Counted from the first letter of the stretch, positions 51,398 to 62,880 are shown. The stretch: 64,000 nucleotides of DNA from Cladocopium goreaui (GCA_947184155.2 CAMXCT020001088.1:1-64000); one strand, 5' to 3'. Numbers and translations are program-made. Notes: a model not told the origin generated them from the letters alone.

Positions 51398-51501
51398 TAC
51401 CCTCTGGTAAACTAACATAGCTATTGAAAATGGCCATCTATAGTGGATTTACCCATTAAAAATAGTGATTTTCCATAGCTATGTTAGTTTACCAGAGGGT
51501 A
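51398..51501. mobile_element. 104-bp palindromic MITE-like element
   Basis: Perfect 27-base inverted ends, TACCCTCTGGTAAACTAACA... at 51398-51424 and its complement at 51475-51501, with about 50 bases between. No coding. Could be a foldback MITE or a transcribed hairpin. Confidence 0.7.
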
Positions 51502-51839
51502 TCAATATCACCAAGAATGCGAACGCAAGATGAAGGAGGCGTGGATTTCCGATTGGTGCGATCGTTTTTGATCAGGTACCGAACCAACCAAAATGGGGAT
51601 TTGACCAACAACAACTGGGTACCTCTCAAGCAGGGATAGCTCAAACATCAAAGCCAGGATGGCTTCCCTGAAAATAGGAGGATTTTGGTTGTCACAAATT
51701 TTGGACATCCTGAATTTGGATCCGACCAACATGATCAACCACAGTGCAATGGTTGGGGTATCCAAATTGCCACGTTTGGTCACCTTTCCCAGCAGATTTT
51801 GCCAATTTTCGACCCAGGGTCTTCCCCCCGGCATCCGAC

Positions 51840-51942
51840 GCTAAGGCCTGAACTGCACGCAGCAGTCTGGCTGGGAGACGTCGAAACCGTTCAGGCCATA
51901 TTGGAGCGTCGCGCTGAAGCTTGGAGAGACGGAGCGGATTGA
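51840..51942 (+). CDS. Candidate exon with ankyrin-like repeat
   Basis: LHAAVWLGDVETVQAILERRA has the ankyrin pattern (hydrophobic-H-x-A, GD-x-E-x-V-x-x-L). Preceded by possible AG acceptors; no clear GT donor before the TGA at 51940, and dinoflagellates also use GC and GA donors. Part of a likely multi-exon plus-strand gene between 51.8 and 63.3 kb. Confidence 0.42.
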
Positions 51943-52541
51943 CACCTCCGAAATGGCAATTTGAACTGGGAAAATGATGACAAACACATGAGGGACATTG
52001 TGGACGGGTTAAGCATTCCACCATATTCCACCATTTTGTCTGACAGGAACTGTGAAAACGGAACATGGGACGAATCGGATCATGTGTGGACGATTGTCTA
52101 GATTGTTGAAGGAAGCGTTCTTTGCTTGAGTGCTTCTCCGCACTTGTTTCGCAATATCTTCAAGATGAAAGTGAGTCAAAGTTGTGATCCACCAGGTGTA
52201 ACAGAGAGAACCACACACCAATCGTTCCTGCGGTATGGTTGAGAATAGTCTGGAAATAGGTCACCTATTTTTGGGCGTGAGATTCACATTTCAAAAGTCA
52301 GCTTAGGATGTGAATGCTGAAGATGTCCACGGCGTTCCTGCGCAGCATTCCTTACTTTTCATCATGTTCATCCCTTTTTGTTGGTTGTTCTCTGTATGTA
52401 AACTTGATGATATAGTTGGACGCTGTTGTACTTATGTGAACTGATATATGAAATACTTCATTTTCTTTGTTCTGCATCCCTCATTTTTCTGGTTTGCCAA
52501 CACAATCTTCGGTGCCGGTGCGATTCGGACTGGGCCTTCAG

Positions 52542-52649
52542 GTCAGTCCGCTGATGCTGGCAGTTGAGCTGATGCCGCGTTCACAGGAGTATTCCCAAAT
52601 GGTGAGCTGCTTGCTGAGCCAAGGTGGCTCTTGCGTCCTCGCGAGATGA
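52542..52649 (+). CDS. Candidate exon with ankyrin-like repeat
   Basis: After a pyrimidine-rich TGGGCCTTCAG acceptor, VSPLMLAVELMPRSQEYSQM then VSCLLSQGGS reads as an ankyrin helix pair. About 600 bases after the previous candidate exon. Frame open to a TGA at 52647. Confidence 0.42.
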   Translation, partial: VSPLMLAVELMPRSQEYSQMVSCLLSQGGSCVLAR

Positions 52650-53200
52650 GCCAAGATTTTGAACATGGTAATTTTGGAGGATTTGAACCGCCCGTTTTGG
52701 AGGTAAAATGGGGGGGATCTTATTTTGATACGTAGCCATGTCTTTGAGACCCTCAACCCAGCCATGCACTCCACAGCTTAGATCTGGGTAATTCCGGCGC
52801 AGGTGCACAGCCACGGCGGCGCTCGAGTGCTGGTTGGTCACCTTTAGATGAGGCCTGACTGGTCAGTCTCGAATGCTGTCCAGATGAAAGGGCCAGGTCA
52901 GTCTGGCCCAAAAAATAAGACACAGTGACCAGGTTTTTCGGCTGGTTGAATCATGTTGAATCCGTTGAAAGTCGATATATCTGCGTATATCCCAGATGAG
53001 CTGAGTTTGTTTCAGACATTGGCCCAACATCCCAAATCGATTTGGATGATTTGGGGATGGGTCAAAACCCTGGTACCTAGTGAATCCCAAAATAGCTGGT
53101 AAATGGATGTTCATCCCACTAAAAATGTATCTATAGGTATTGATCTATAGCCATTTGGCTAGCGGTTTTTCCAAGTTTTTCCAAGTTTTCCCCCAAAAAA

Positions 53201-53297
53201 ATGGCCATCAACTGCTCAACTGCCCAACTGGGTGAGGCCGTAAGTCGAAGGGACGTTCAGCTGGTGCGGACCTTGTTTGATGCGGCTCAGAAGGCAG
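53201..53297 (+). CDS. Candidate exon with ankyrin-like repeat, donor GTGG
   Basis: ATG at 53201 or splice entry just upstream; STAQLGEAVSRRDVQLVRTL then FDAAQKAG fits the ankyrin pattern. AAGGCAG|GTGG at 53297/53298 is a plausible donor. Confidence 0.42.
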
Positions 53298-53609
53298 GTG
53301 GTTTTTAGGATCACCCTCCCATCCATACTTTGTTTGTGAACTCCATATAATATCATATATTTGATTGGTATCCCGTTTCTGGATTCGTCAAATGGCTTGC
53401 GTTTGAAAAACCAGAAAGATTCTACCGTCAAGATGAATTTTATTGAATCAATCCCAGTGAAGAGCCTCATTGTTTAGATATTTTTTTCGGTCAAATTTCG
53501 AAGTCTTGGCATTTTCATTTTTTCCATCACATTTTCTGTCATCAAAAGCATAGATTTTCCAAGTCATCGGCATTTCTGTTGGCGAAACAACATCCGAAAA
53601 CTGCCGCAG

Positions 53610-53708
53610 GACCTTCGAAAGAGATGGGATGTGCGCTTGTCCTCGATCGCCAAGTCTTTGCAGTTGCTTCCGGACTTTGAGTACCTTGGACAAGTTACGG
53701 ACGCGCAA
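53610..53708 (+). CDS. Candidate exon, unknown domain
   Basis: After CTGCCGCAG, the frame DLRKRWDVRLSSIAKSLQLL then PDFEYLGQVTDAQ is open and protein-like, with GT at 53709. No domain recognised. Weak support from position in the series. Confidence 0.3.
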
Positions 53709-54001
53709 GTCATCATCATGTGGGGGAAAAAAAAACAATCCCCCAGAAAAATCACCATTACCATTCCCAGTCATGGGTGGTAAAAACGGCATTGTTTCTT
53801 TTGGTTCACAACAAGGTGGGTCGGCCTGAAAGCGAGGTCAGGGAATGGCAAAGTGGGATCCGCCATTGCTTGATATGACAGAAGTTGCTCTGTAGATCTA
53901 TACATTACAATACAACACATACACATATACATACATGTATATACATACCTACATAAACACAAAGCACGAATACTGAATATCTATAAAGGATATAAAATAA
54001 A

Positions 54002-54855
54002 GATGGATGGATGGATGGATGGATCCATAGATAGATAGATAGATTAGATTGGATTAGATTAGATTAGATTAGGTTAGGTTAGGTTAGATTGGATTAGATT
54101 AGATAAGATAAGATAGATATATAGATTAGATTAGATTAGATTAGATTGGATAGATAAATGGATGGATGGATGGATGGATCGATGGATAGATCGATATTAG
54201 ACCGATAGATCTGTGATCGATAGATCGATCGATCCATCGATAGATAGATAGATAGATTAGCTAGATAAAATAGATTAGATAGATTAGACAGATTAGATAG
54301 ATTGGATAGATTGGATAGATTGGATAGATTGGATAGATTAGATAGATTAGATAGATTAGATAGATTAGATAGAATAGATGGATTAGATAGATTAGATAGA
54401 TTAGATAGATTAGATAGATTAGATAGATTAGATAGATTAGATAGATTAGATAGAATAGATGGATTAGATAGATTAGATAGATTAGATAGATTAGATAGAT
54501 TGGATAGATTAGATAAATTAGATAGATTAAATATAATAGATAGATTAGATAGATTAGATAGATTAGATAGGTTGGAAAGGTTAGATAGGTTAGATAGGTT
54601 AGATAGGTTAGATAGATTGGATAGATTGGATGGATTGGATAGATTGGATAGATTGGATAGATTTGATAGATTAGATGGATTAGATAGATTAGATAGATTA
54701 GATAGATTAGAGAGATTTAAATGGATTAGATCGATTAGATAGACTAGATAGATTTGATTGATTAGATTGATTTGATATATGAGATAGATGAGATTGATGA
54801 GATAGATAAGATAGATGAGATAGATGAGATAGATTAGATAGATTAGATAGATTCA
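54002..54855 (+). repeat. Microsatellite: GATG, TAGATAGAT and (attagatag)n
   Basis: Starts with (GGAT)n and passes into a nine-base ATTAGATAG array with point changes. The nine-base period gives a long false frame reading Asp-Arg-Leu repeats. The YR retroelement is inserted at its right end and the array resumes at 61126. Confidence 0.95.
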
Positions 54856-54859
54856 TGGA

Positions 54860-54903
54860 TTGTCTACAAGCAAACGAAGTGCATGTCTGCATACTCAAGA
54901 CTC
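54860..54903 (+). repeat. Split direct repeat A1
   Basis: 44 bases sharing AGTGCATGTCTGCATACTCA with A2 at 60965-61007, plus TTGTCTACA at the start. Confidence 0.85.
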
Positions 54904-56330
54904 TATGGACCAAGTTGTCAGGTTTGTTGGCTTCGCTGCTCAGGGCCTTAAAACTAAGTTTTGGGGTCTGGGGTGCCCATATTACTTTGGCAGCTTCCCT
55001 GCATCATCATTTGCATTGGCATTCATCCTTGGCTGGGTTCTTGGTATTGTCACTTGCCTTTGGATTTCTCAGACCGTGCCCTGGTCTTCTCCTCCCAGCA
55101 ACTAGTCTTGGATTTGTCGATAGCCAGCCAACATTTGGCTGGTTATCTTCATGAGCGACAGCTTCGCCAGCGACGACGTGGTTGACATCATGGCGGCCTT
55201 TCTATCAGTGTTTCAGGGCCCTCATCTCAGGCAACTCAATTGGTGTCTGAGATCACCACAGCTGCTCGGTCCACTTTGGGATCCTCTCGGTTACCTTCAG
55301 AGAGGCGCTTTCCAACTCCTTCAGTGGCTCCTTTTGAATTCTCTGCTGTGGGTGAGTTGCGAGGCCGGGTGGTGCCTAGGGCCAAGGGCATCCCTGAGCC
55401 TTGCTGCTTCCGAAGCAGCAGATCCTATTGGTCCGCTTTGGGTGGCTCCCACGGATCTTCGGTGTCGCATTCATTCCCTTCCGAGACGGAAGCCAGGATC
55501 TACCGGTTTCGAGTTGCTCACTATTCACCCATGAGTGTGGACATGGGAGAGCTAGAAATGCTAGAGTTGGTGCCTTTAACAGAGGAGAGAAGAGGTTTTT
55601 GTTTTCGAGTGGAGATCTGCAGACGAGGAGGATGGGCACGTCGAAGCACGTGCTTTGGTTGTTATGAAGAGGCCAGGTGGATTTTTGCTTGCAATCCCAG
55701 ACGGGGTTATTCCAGCCGAAGATGTGGATGGTTCAAGTCAGGGACAAGTAGGACCTTCCACAGTTCTCTCAGTTCCAGGTGTTTTATTAGAGGACCGGCG
55801 GGAGAGTCCGATCGGTGCAGACCTTCCAGTTTTGCTTGTGGACATCGATGCTTCAGTCAGTGCGAATTTGAGAGTGATGGAGGAGAATGAAGATTCCCTT
55901 GTCAGTTTCTCAGAGGACGATCCTTTTGCTTTGCCAGAAATTCAATCGCTGATTGCTTTGGCGTTCTCCTGGATTTAACAGCAGCATGTCCCTGCAGCCC
56001 AGGAGAACCCTTGGTACACACCAGGGGTCACCATGGCAGAGGCGGACCCGGATTCTCCGAGGGCAAGAAGGACCAGAAGAAATGTTGGTTGCGGAAAGGT
56101 TATTCCTTCAGGAGATGGGCCAGTGCCCAAGCCAAAGAAGCCAACTACGGCCACTCTTCATGCTTCGCTGCAGCAGGTTCTTCAGACCTTGCCAGGGCTT
56201 CCAGCCAGATGCATCACTTGATGGAGCATCAGTGGTTCTAGAGCTGGCTCAGGGTCACGGCATGCGCAAAAGCCAAGGCAAAAGGGTCTCCGAAGAAGAA
56301 GGTTCGAGGAAAAGAACATTTTAGGAGGAG
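54904..56330 (+). pseudogene. Gag-like region of the YR retroelement
   Basis: Several overlapping frames. Recognisable family blocks: PYYFGSFPASSFALAFILGW (hydrophobic), RRFPTPSVAPFEFSAVGELR, MKRPGGFLLAIPDGVIPAED, LPVLLVDIDASVSANLR, and KKPTTATLHASLQQVLQTLP. These recur in order in dinoflagellate YR-element proteins I remember. No zinc knuckle seen. Frameshifts make it non-functional as assembled. Confidence 0.5.
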
Positions 56331-57116
56331 GATCAAGCTTGAATTGTCTTTCTGGTGGCAGAGCCGTTGATCTTCTTTCTGGAACTATGACCTTCCAACA
56401 ATGGGCCATGAGTTTGCCGCGATGGGTGCTTGCTTCACGAACAGATTTGCCAGGCATCTGGCGGCTTCTTTTTCGTTCTACAAGCACCGCCGCTTTTCCG
56501 CTGCCTGCCCCCTTTCCAGGGTGTTTTGCGGCTAGCGGCCCCGGGCTCAGTCTGCAGAAGTTCTGCTGGCGCAAAGAAGGGTTGTACACACCTTGGTTGT
56601 CGTCATGAATTCCTTTACCTTGGACACCCAGCTGATTTGCAGGTTGGTTGTTTGCGAAGGCTTTGTGCTTTCGTTGCGGCGTGTGGAAGCCGACCAGACA
56701 GCTTTCCAGTCCCGCCTGGTCGTTCCGGCCCTGAATTAGTTGCTTGCATTGATTCTTTAAGGTTTCTTGAGTAGACAAATCTTGCAGGTGCTGGCTATGA
56801 TTTTGCTTTGAAGCCGTCCGATAGCTCAAGAGGTTTGAGGATGAGACTCCACAGGCTTAATGAGAGCTGCAGCCCTTTCGATCTCTTGATGCGGGCAGAT
56901 TCAAGATTTCAGGTACGGGGTCTTGGCCTCTTGTGCAGTACCTGAGTGGACCTCTTTGGCTGCCTTTTGTGGAACCTGCCGTTCTACGTCATGGTGTCCA
57001 TGTCTCCCATTTTCCCTCTCCTTCTTTCAAGTTCGAAGTGCGTTGTGAGTACCTGAAGTTGGCAAAGATTTGGGACACATTGGGCTTGCTTCATCTCGAG
57101 AGGAGGCCCGTCGAAG
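56331..57116 (+). other. Internal YR element region, frames broken
   Basis: Fragmentary coding between gag-like and RT parts; no frame sustained and no domain recognised. Confidence 0.35.
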
Positions 57117-58318
57117 ATGGTCATTTTTTGTCGGGTATTCAATGTTTTCAAGTCTGTTGACAGGGACCGGCAGATTGGGGACAGGAGGATTCCGAACGCA
57201 AAGGAGTTCCATTTGTCCGGTCCATCGAAACATTTGCCGCCCGGCCCCCTTTTGCTTGGCCTTTCGGCGAAGAGGGGAGTTGAGAAGATCCTTGGCAGCT
57301 TGACCGACAGACAGACATGATTTTTACCATCAGATTGAGATCGTCCTTTCAGGCAGAGGAGCTATCAGGTCTTTCTGCCCTTGATGCCTTGCGTGAAGCT
57401 GAGCAGTGTAAAGTGAAGGTTTCTTTGCGGCAGGATATTGGTGATCGTCTTGGAGGTGTTTGGCATCGGCCTTCCGTTTTGTGTGGAGAAGCCCCTGAGG
57501 CCTACCCTTGCTTCAAGGCCTTATTTCGGGGTGATCATCTTGGAGTTGAATTTTCCGGGCTGGGCCATCAGAATTTGCTGCAGCAAGAAGGACTCCAGAA
57601 GGCCTCCCAGAGGTTGCAGGGGCACTTTCCACTACCTCTTTCAAGAACCTGGGAGGCGCTGATAAGCGATGATTCTTTTGTCATTGCTCCTCATGATCGT
57701 TTTCAGCCAAAGGAGAGCTCAGAGGTCTTTAGCCATCTAGTCCAAGCTCGCCGTGCATATGAGAAACATAGCTTCCCTGGCGCCATTGACAAGGACGTCG
57801 TTGCGGAGGATTTGTTCAAGGCTGCGGGGGCAGAGGTTGATTCTCATGATGAAGTTGTCTCTTTGGGCATGATCCTTGTCCGGGCTCCTTTGGTGAAGAG
57901 ATTCGGTTTGTCGATGCTCTCACTTCGGGTTGCGGCTCTGGATGGAATCTCTACAAATTTGGCCCATCGCCTTGCAGGTAGTTGGATTTCTGTGCTGCTT
58001 TTCCGTAAGGGCTTTTCCTCTATTGTCAAAGAGTTCTTTGCTGTTGGATCTTTTGGGGCGAAGGAGGAGAAAAGCGTTATAGTTCCTCTTCGAAGACCGG
58101 TTGCATCAGAGTTGGCGATGTTGGCTTCTGTTGTGCCCTTGATCTGCACCGACGTGAGTGCTCCCTTCTCTCAGGAGGTTTTTGCTCAGACTCTTCGAGC
58201 AGAAAAGGAGCCATTGTCAGCAGGAAGGTCAGTGGTTTGCTTGCAAAAGTGCTCTGGTTGGATGGGGATCGTAAAGGTCACTATACAAGACTTGAAAATG
58301 GCTTCAGAGCAATTCTGA
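57117..58318 (+). pseudogene. Reverse transcriptase of the YR retroelement
   Basis: First frame: VFNVFKSVDRDRQIGDRRIP (57140-57200). After a shift near 57315 the frame 57317-58318 carries FRGDHLGVEF (57526-57556), WEALISDDSFVIAP with the SDD catalytic motif (about 57652-57693), and RLAGSWISVLLFRKGF, PLRRPVASELAMLASVVPLI of the RNase H/connection part. RT copies element RNA into a circular DNA intermediate in this class. Confidence 0.7.
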
Positions 58319-58404
58319 CCGAGATCGGCGAGGAGAATGAGCTTCTAGCCGCAGAACCACCAACAACCTCCCGCTGCTTTCCTTTTTCCCCTGAGCGATC
58401 ACCG

Positions 58405-59105
58405 TTGTTTGATTTTGACTTTGTTGAGGTTTGTGGAGGAGTTGGAAAGGTTTCTGATAGCATGCGAAGCCTTGGCCATACTGTTTGCTCCAAACCTCGA
58501 CTTTTCACACTCTGAAAAGTACGATTTACGAGATCTGCGGCTGGGTCAAGTGGGTTGTGCATATGATCCAGCAGAAGCTCTTCAAGTCAGTTCTCTTCGA
58601 ACCAACTTGCACCACATTTTCACCTGCTGCTCACTCTGCGTGCAGAAGTTACTCAGTTCCCGAAGGTTGGGACAGGCTACTGCCAAAGGTTTTTCATGGA
58701 ACCATGTTGGCATTTCGCTGTCTCTTTTTGGTCTATGTCTGTGTGCTGAATGAGACTCCGGCTGGTGTAGAGCAGTCCCGGCTTTCAAAGGTGGCTTGGT
58801 TGAAGGCGTGGAAGTGGCTTTTGACCGTTGGGTGCTCTGAAGCGGTTGTTGCTAGCTGCCAGTTTGGTTCAGTGCACAGAAAAGAGTTTCGGCTTTTGGT
58901 CTATTTGCTGGACACTGTTGGCATGACGGTGAAATGTGGAGGAGGTCACAAGCACATTAGAATCCAGGGCTCTTACACAAAGGCATCAGCTATCTACGCA
59001 GGTGGTGTAACTATGCATTTAGCTAGGGCATTTTCTTCAGCCTTGCGGGCTGCGGAGAGAAGTGCGGAGGCGGTTTTGAGTCGGTGCTTTCAAATGATGT
59101 TTTGA
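58405..59105 (+). pseudogene. Methyltransferase-like domain of the YR retroelement
   Basis: FDFDFVEVCGGVGKVSDSM (58408-58465) is a glycine-rich AdoMet-binding motif; after a one-base shift, EPTCTTFSPAA (about 58597-58630) looks like a motif IV catalytic loop with Pro-Cys-type spacing, followed by VEQSRLSKVAWL and KHIRIQGSYTKASAIY. DIRS-type elements are known to carry methyltransferase domains; whether this targets adenine or cytosine cannot be decided by eye. The EPTC in place of EPPC weakens activity. Confidence 0.6.
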
Positions 59106-59834
59106 GGACAGGCGCTTGGCGTTGGTTAGAGATTGGCATTGGAAGAAGAAGTCCCACATCAACATTCTTGAGTCCTCAGCCTATGCATCCCTTTGAAGCA
59201 GTCACTTGAAGAACGGCCAGGAAAGAGGTTTTGAGTTTTTCTGGATTCATCAGTCACAAAGGGTGCTTTTGCGAAGGGGAGGAGCAGCAGTTTGGGGCTT
59301 CAGCCCATTCTCCAACGAGGTCGTGCTTGACAGATAGTTGGTACTACCTATCCTTCCTCGTCCTTCGCTCCCACAAAGTTGAATGTTTCTGATGACCTTG
59401 CTCAAGATGTTGAGATTAGAAGGCCTTGCAAATTTTCTCTTTGGGATTCAGTGCCGCTCGAAGTCCTCAGAAAGCTCCACTCTTCTGGGCTCTCGCACCC
59501 TCTCGCAAACTATATCAGGTTGTCCCTTCTGATCACCTTCCTTCGAGAAGATTCTGCCACCTCCTTCAAAATAAGCTTGCTTCCTCATCCCACCCAGCTG
59601 ATGATGTCTCGGCCTATGGATTTGTATTTGGGGTCATTTCTTCGACGGTTGGATTTGGAATTTTTGCCGTTGTTTTGTTTGGGGCCTGGATTTGGATTTA
59701 CGCTTCAAACGTGCCAAAGCTTCTTCCTTTTTGATTTTCTTTTCCTCAGGGATTGCATAAGCCACCTAGACCCCCATTTAAGCAGGTCCTGCCAGGGCCA
59801 TTTTTCTTTCGCTGTTTTCTGGAGTCCGAGCCCC
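59106..59834 (+). other. YR element linker, frames broken
   Basis: Partial frames such as SSHPADDVSAYGF; probable N-terminal part of the recombinase ORF, decayed. Confidence 0.35.
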
Positions 59835-60872
59835 TTTGGCCCCTGAATCTGCGGCTGAAGACGCTCGTGCGAGGCAGCGCTCTAGTATTCATTTGGCTAC
59901 AGGCCGAGTTCTCCGAGCTCAAACGATGCAAAATCGTGGGTGGCTGATTGAGCAGTTCCAGACTTGGCTCTTTTCTGAACATGGCATCAGCTGGAATGAT
60001 ATCTTTGGGAAGAAACCTTTGGATCCTGAGGAATATTTTTTGGGCTGGTAGCTTTTGGCAGAGACCTTCACAGCTCTCGAAAGTCGTATGTGAGGTATTC
60101 TGAGACCATCAATGCGGTCGTTGGGTTACGTCCAATTCTGAAGCGGCAGCTTACAGGCGCTTGGGATCTGGCTTTTGCATGGCTGATTGACGAACATCAT
60201 CAGCATCACCCGGCGTTGCCGGTTAGCATCATGCTGTCTTTGGTTGGACTTGCCCTCATGTGGAGCTGCCATCATTGCCTTAACATGGACGGGCATCTTG
60301 AGGATTGGAGAGGTCTTAGGAGCTGTTCGAAAAGATTTGATTCTGCCTTCCGATTCAGCTCCTGGAATTGGCTACATCCTGCTTCAGGTTCCTGAGCCAA
60401 AGACAAGGGGTCGGGGAGCTCGTCATCAATCAGCTCGTATTGATCCAATTGACATCGTTTTGCTGATCTCGACGGTGTTTGCTGGCAATTCAGCAGATCA
60501 AAAGCTGTGGCCACACTCAGCGGCGACATTGCGTCGTAGATTTGGCCAGCTTCTTTCTGCTCTTGGTCTTCAATCGAAAGTTGTCAATGGAATCAGACCC
60601 TGGAGGAGCCACATACCTTTTGAATAGGACAGAAGATGCCGCGCTTGTTCTGAGGAGGGGCAGGTGGAAGCGTGTCATGACAATATACCTCCAAGAGATT
60701 GCAGTTGCCACAGCATTTCCAAAACTCTCAGAAAGCACCCGAACGAAGATCCAGCGCTTTAATTCGTTTTTTCCTCTCTTGCTATCCACAGCGCTGAGGT
60801 ACCTTGATTTTAAAATACTGTGCAGTATTTGGTATAGACTTCTCACAGCAGCCAGCACAGTCGAAGCCAGTT
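59835..60872 (+). pseudogene. Tyrosine recombinase of the YR retroelement
   Basis: Spread over three frames. LTWTGILRIGEVLGAVRKDL (60275-60335) carries the box I arginine; GGATYLLNRTEDAALVLRRG then RWKRVMTIYLQE (60605-60695) covers box II with the nucleophile tyrosine in YLQE (codon near 60684). Such integrases insert circular DNA without target duplication, consistent with the absence of one here. Stops and shifts near 60050 and 60600. Confidence 0.7.
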
Positions 60873-60888
60873 AAGGATGAAGGCAGAT

Positions 60889-61125
60889 GGTACAGACGGT
60901 GCTTCAACAATAGCACCTAAACTAAACTCCTTGTGGCCGCTTGCAAAAAAGAAGCGACAGTTGCTTGTCTACAGGTAACGGAGTGCATGTCTGCATACTC
61001 AAGACTCCCGGCCCATTTTCTTTAACCCCCCTGCTCCTGTGCTGGCTGGTACAGACGGTGCTTCAACAACAGCACCTAAACTATACTCCTTGTGGCTGCT
61101 TGCAGACAAGAAACGACAGTTGCTT
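60889..61125 (+). repeat. Split direct repeats B1-A2-B2
   Basis: B1 60889-60966, A2 60965-61007, short spacer, B2 61048-61125. B1 and B2 are both 78 bases and differ at about eight positions. Confidence 0.85.
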
Positions 61126-61285
61126 AGATAGATTAAACAGATTAGATAGGTTAGATAGGTTAGATAGATTAGATAGAAACAGATTAGAATAGAAGCGAAT
61201 AGAATCGAATAGAACAGGATAGAGTAGACTAGATAGACAGATAATTAGATTAGATTAGATTTGATTTGATAGATAGACAGACAGA
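61126..61285 (+). repeat. Microsatellite, continuation of the (attagatag)n array
   Basis: TTAGATAGATTAAACAG then ATTAGATAGG repeats, degrading into GAATAGAAT and GATAGACAG. Confidence 0.9.
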
Positions 61286-61457
61286 CACCATGTTCCCTTT
61301 ACCAAAGGCAATTTTTCCTTTTGTGAGAGTAGCCACAATTCAAGATCGTAAAAACCATTTCAGCTTGTACATGTGAACTAAGTTTGGAGGTAGAAATCTG
61401 ATGAGTTTTTGAGGTCTGAACATTTTTGGGAACACCAGTGGGAGTCGCCTGCTGAAG

Positions 61458-61551
61458 GTGTCGCATTCGCTGGGAATTTGAGTCGCCTGTGATTCCGTGG
61501 CTGAGCAAAATCGCTCCTTCAGATGTGATCCTTGTGCGTCCCTGGGCATTG
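61458..61551 (+). CDS. Candidate exon
   Basis: After GCTGAAG, frame CRIRWEFESPVIPWLSKIAP then SDVILVRPWAL, with CATTG|GTGAAT donor at 61551/61552. Protein-like but no domain recognised. Confidence 0.38.
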
Positions 61552-61663
61552 GTGAATTTTCTTTTGCACTTTCAAAAGCACCTGAGTCTACCAAAAACCA
61601 AGCCAAATCTATCAAAATCAACCAGATGAGACTGAATTTAATCAAAATTGACCTGGTATGACT

Positions 61664-62012
61664 TGGGTTTGTCTGAAAATGGGGTATACCCCCAATTATA
61701 GCCATTTAGTAGGGATAATGATCATTAACCATTGGGTGTAGGGGTACACTATTTTCAGACAAAGCCACTTGGGGCACTTTTTTGATTTCGGTTCCAAATC
61801 ATCCCATTTGATCCTGGGAAACACTTGGCATCTTGATTTTCGTCCAAGGCAAGCGGGGCAGTTGCCTCCGTTTGGATTCGACGTTGGCTTCATGGAAGAG
61901 AAACTTAAGCAGAGCATGGCAGGGTTGCTCCACATCTGCCCATATGGTTAATGATCATTATCCTTATTAAATGGCTATAATTGGGAATATACCCTATTTT
62001 CAGACAAACCCA
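61664..62012. mobile_element. 349-bp MITE-like element with 69-bp inverted ends
   Basis: Left end 61664-61732 (TGGGTTTGTCTGAAAATGGG) and right end 61944-62012 are inverted copies with about five mismatches, including TTAATGATCATTATCC and AAATGGCTATAATT. The middle (61733-61943) has an open frame GQLPPFGFDVGFMEEKLKQS that might be captured exon or chance. Confidence 0.65.
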
Positions 62013-62281
62013 TAATTTTATTCCATATTTTTTTTCCATAAACATCATCTGAGGGTTTGGTTTTAACCACTATGGAGTATTGTTTAAGTTCCCAATAGCG
62101 TGCGGAGAAGACTCTGAACAGAAAAAACACCTTAGCATTTTCAATCAACCTGTCTTTTCTAGGAGGTCAAATCCTACCCTTGATATCTTGGGGATTTTCA
62201 TGAGTATTCCCATATTCCATGAACTGGGAATACCCATTCATCAAGTATCACTTGGCAATTTTTTCAATAGGTTTATGACAG

Positions 62282-62378
62282 AGCGCGTGTTTGGTCGCTT
62301 ATGATGGGCCACTCCGTGCGCAACGAAGTTGCGCAAAAATGGTCCCACTGGGCTTTCAATGCCGCTCCAAGGATTCAG
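62282..62378 (+). CDS. Candidate exon
   Basis: After TTTATGACAG, frame RVWSLMMGHSVRNEVAQKWS then HWAFNAAPRIQ, ending GATTCAG|GTTTAG, a good donor. No domain recognised. Confidence 0.4.
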
Positions 62379-62689
62379 GTTTAGCAAAAGGCGGAACCTG
62401 ACCACTTTGTTTCTGGGAGAGATGCTTGGATAGCATTTGTTGCTGAGAACACGTGACAAAATTAAAGCACGCATCACCTGGACACAGTACAGGCCCATGA
62501 TAGTTGCACACTAGAAAGTGGTGGGATTTCTGGATTTCTCGTCATTTCTAGGATTTTGGCCCAAAATCCACTATTCATCATTTCCCTCGCAAACTAGCCA
62601 TTTTGGAGGTATAGCTTATCTTCAGACCCACCACCTGGGATGGGTTGATTGACATGACTGGAGGGTCCCCTTCCGGACCTGGGTCACCT

Positions 62690-62880
62690 TCCGTTCAGGA
62701 GATTTCGTGAGGATGGACCTGGTGCACCTGGTGGACCTGGTGGAGGTGATCAGATGTCCCGGGGGCTCTTCATGGTGAATCACGATCCTTTGCAGCAGAT
62801 TGGTCGAGCCTCACGTGATTTTTCGGTGGCTGAGAGGAGGCAGATAGAGGTGGCAGCTGATTTTTGGGGATCACAACTTT
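62690..62880 (+). CDS. Candidate exon with Gly/Pro-rich run
   Basis: Frame FREDGPGAPGGPGGGDQ then VNHDPLQQIGRASRDFSVAE and RRQIEVAADFWGSQLW. The Gly-Pro part comes from a GGACCTGGT repeat. Boundaries not determined. Confidence 0.33.

Larger units (their letters stand above)
54860..61125 (+). mobile_element. Tyrosine-recombinase (Ngaro/PAT-like) retrotransposon with split direct repeats
   Basis: Split direct repeats are visible: A1 54860-54903 and A2 60965-61007 (TTGTCTACA...GTGCATGTCTGCATACTC), B1 60889-60966 and B2 61048-61125 (GGTACAGACGGTGCTTCAAC... to GCGACAGTTGCTT), in the order A1 - coding - B1 - A2 - B2 known for YR retrotransposons. Coding remains show gag-like, RT, methyltransferase-like and tyrosine recombinase regions in order, broken by several frame shifts. 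Both sides are (attagatag)n microsatellite, so the ends are well defined. Confidence 0.85.

Noticed and set aside
54302-54742. Long Asp-Arg-Leu repeat ORF
   Set aside because: Product of a nine-base microsatellite with no stop in that frame; no other coding sign.
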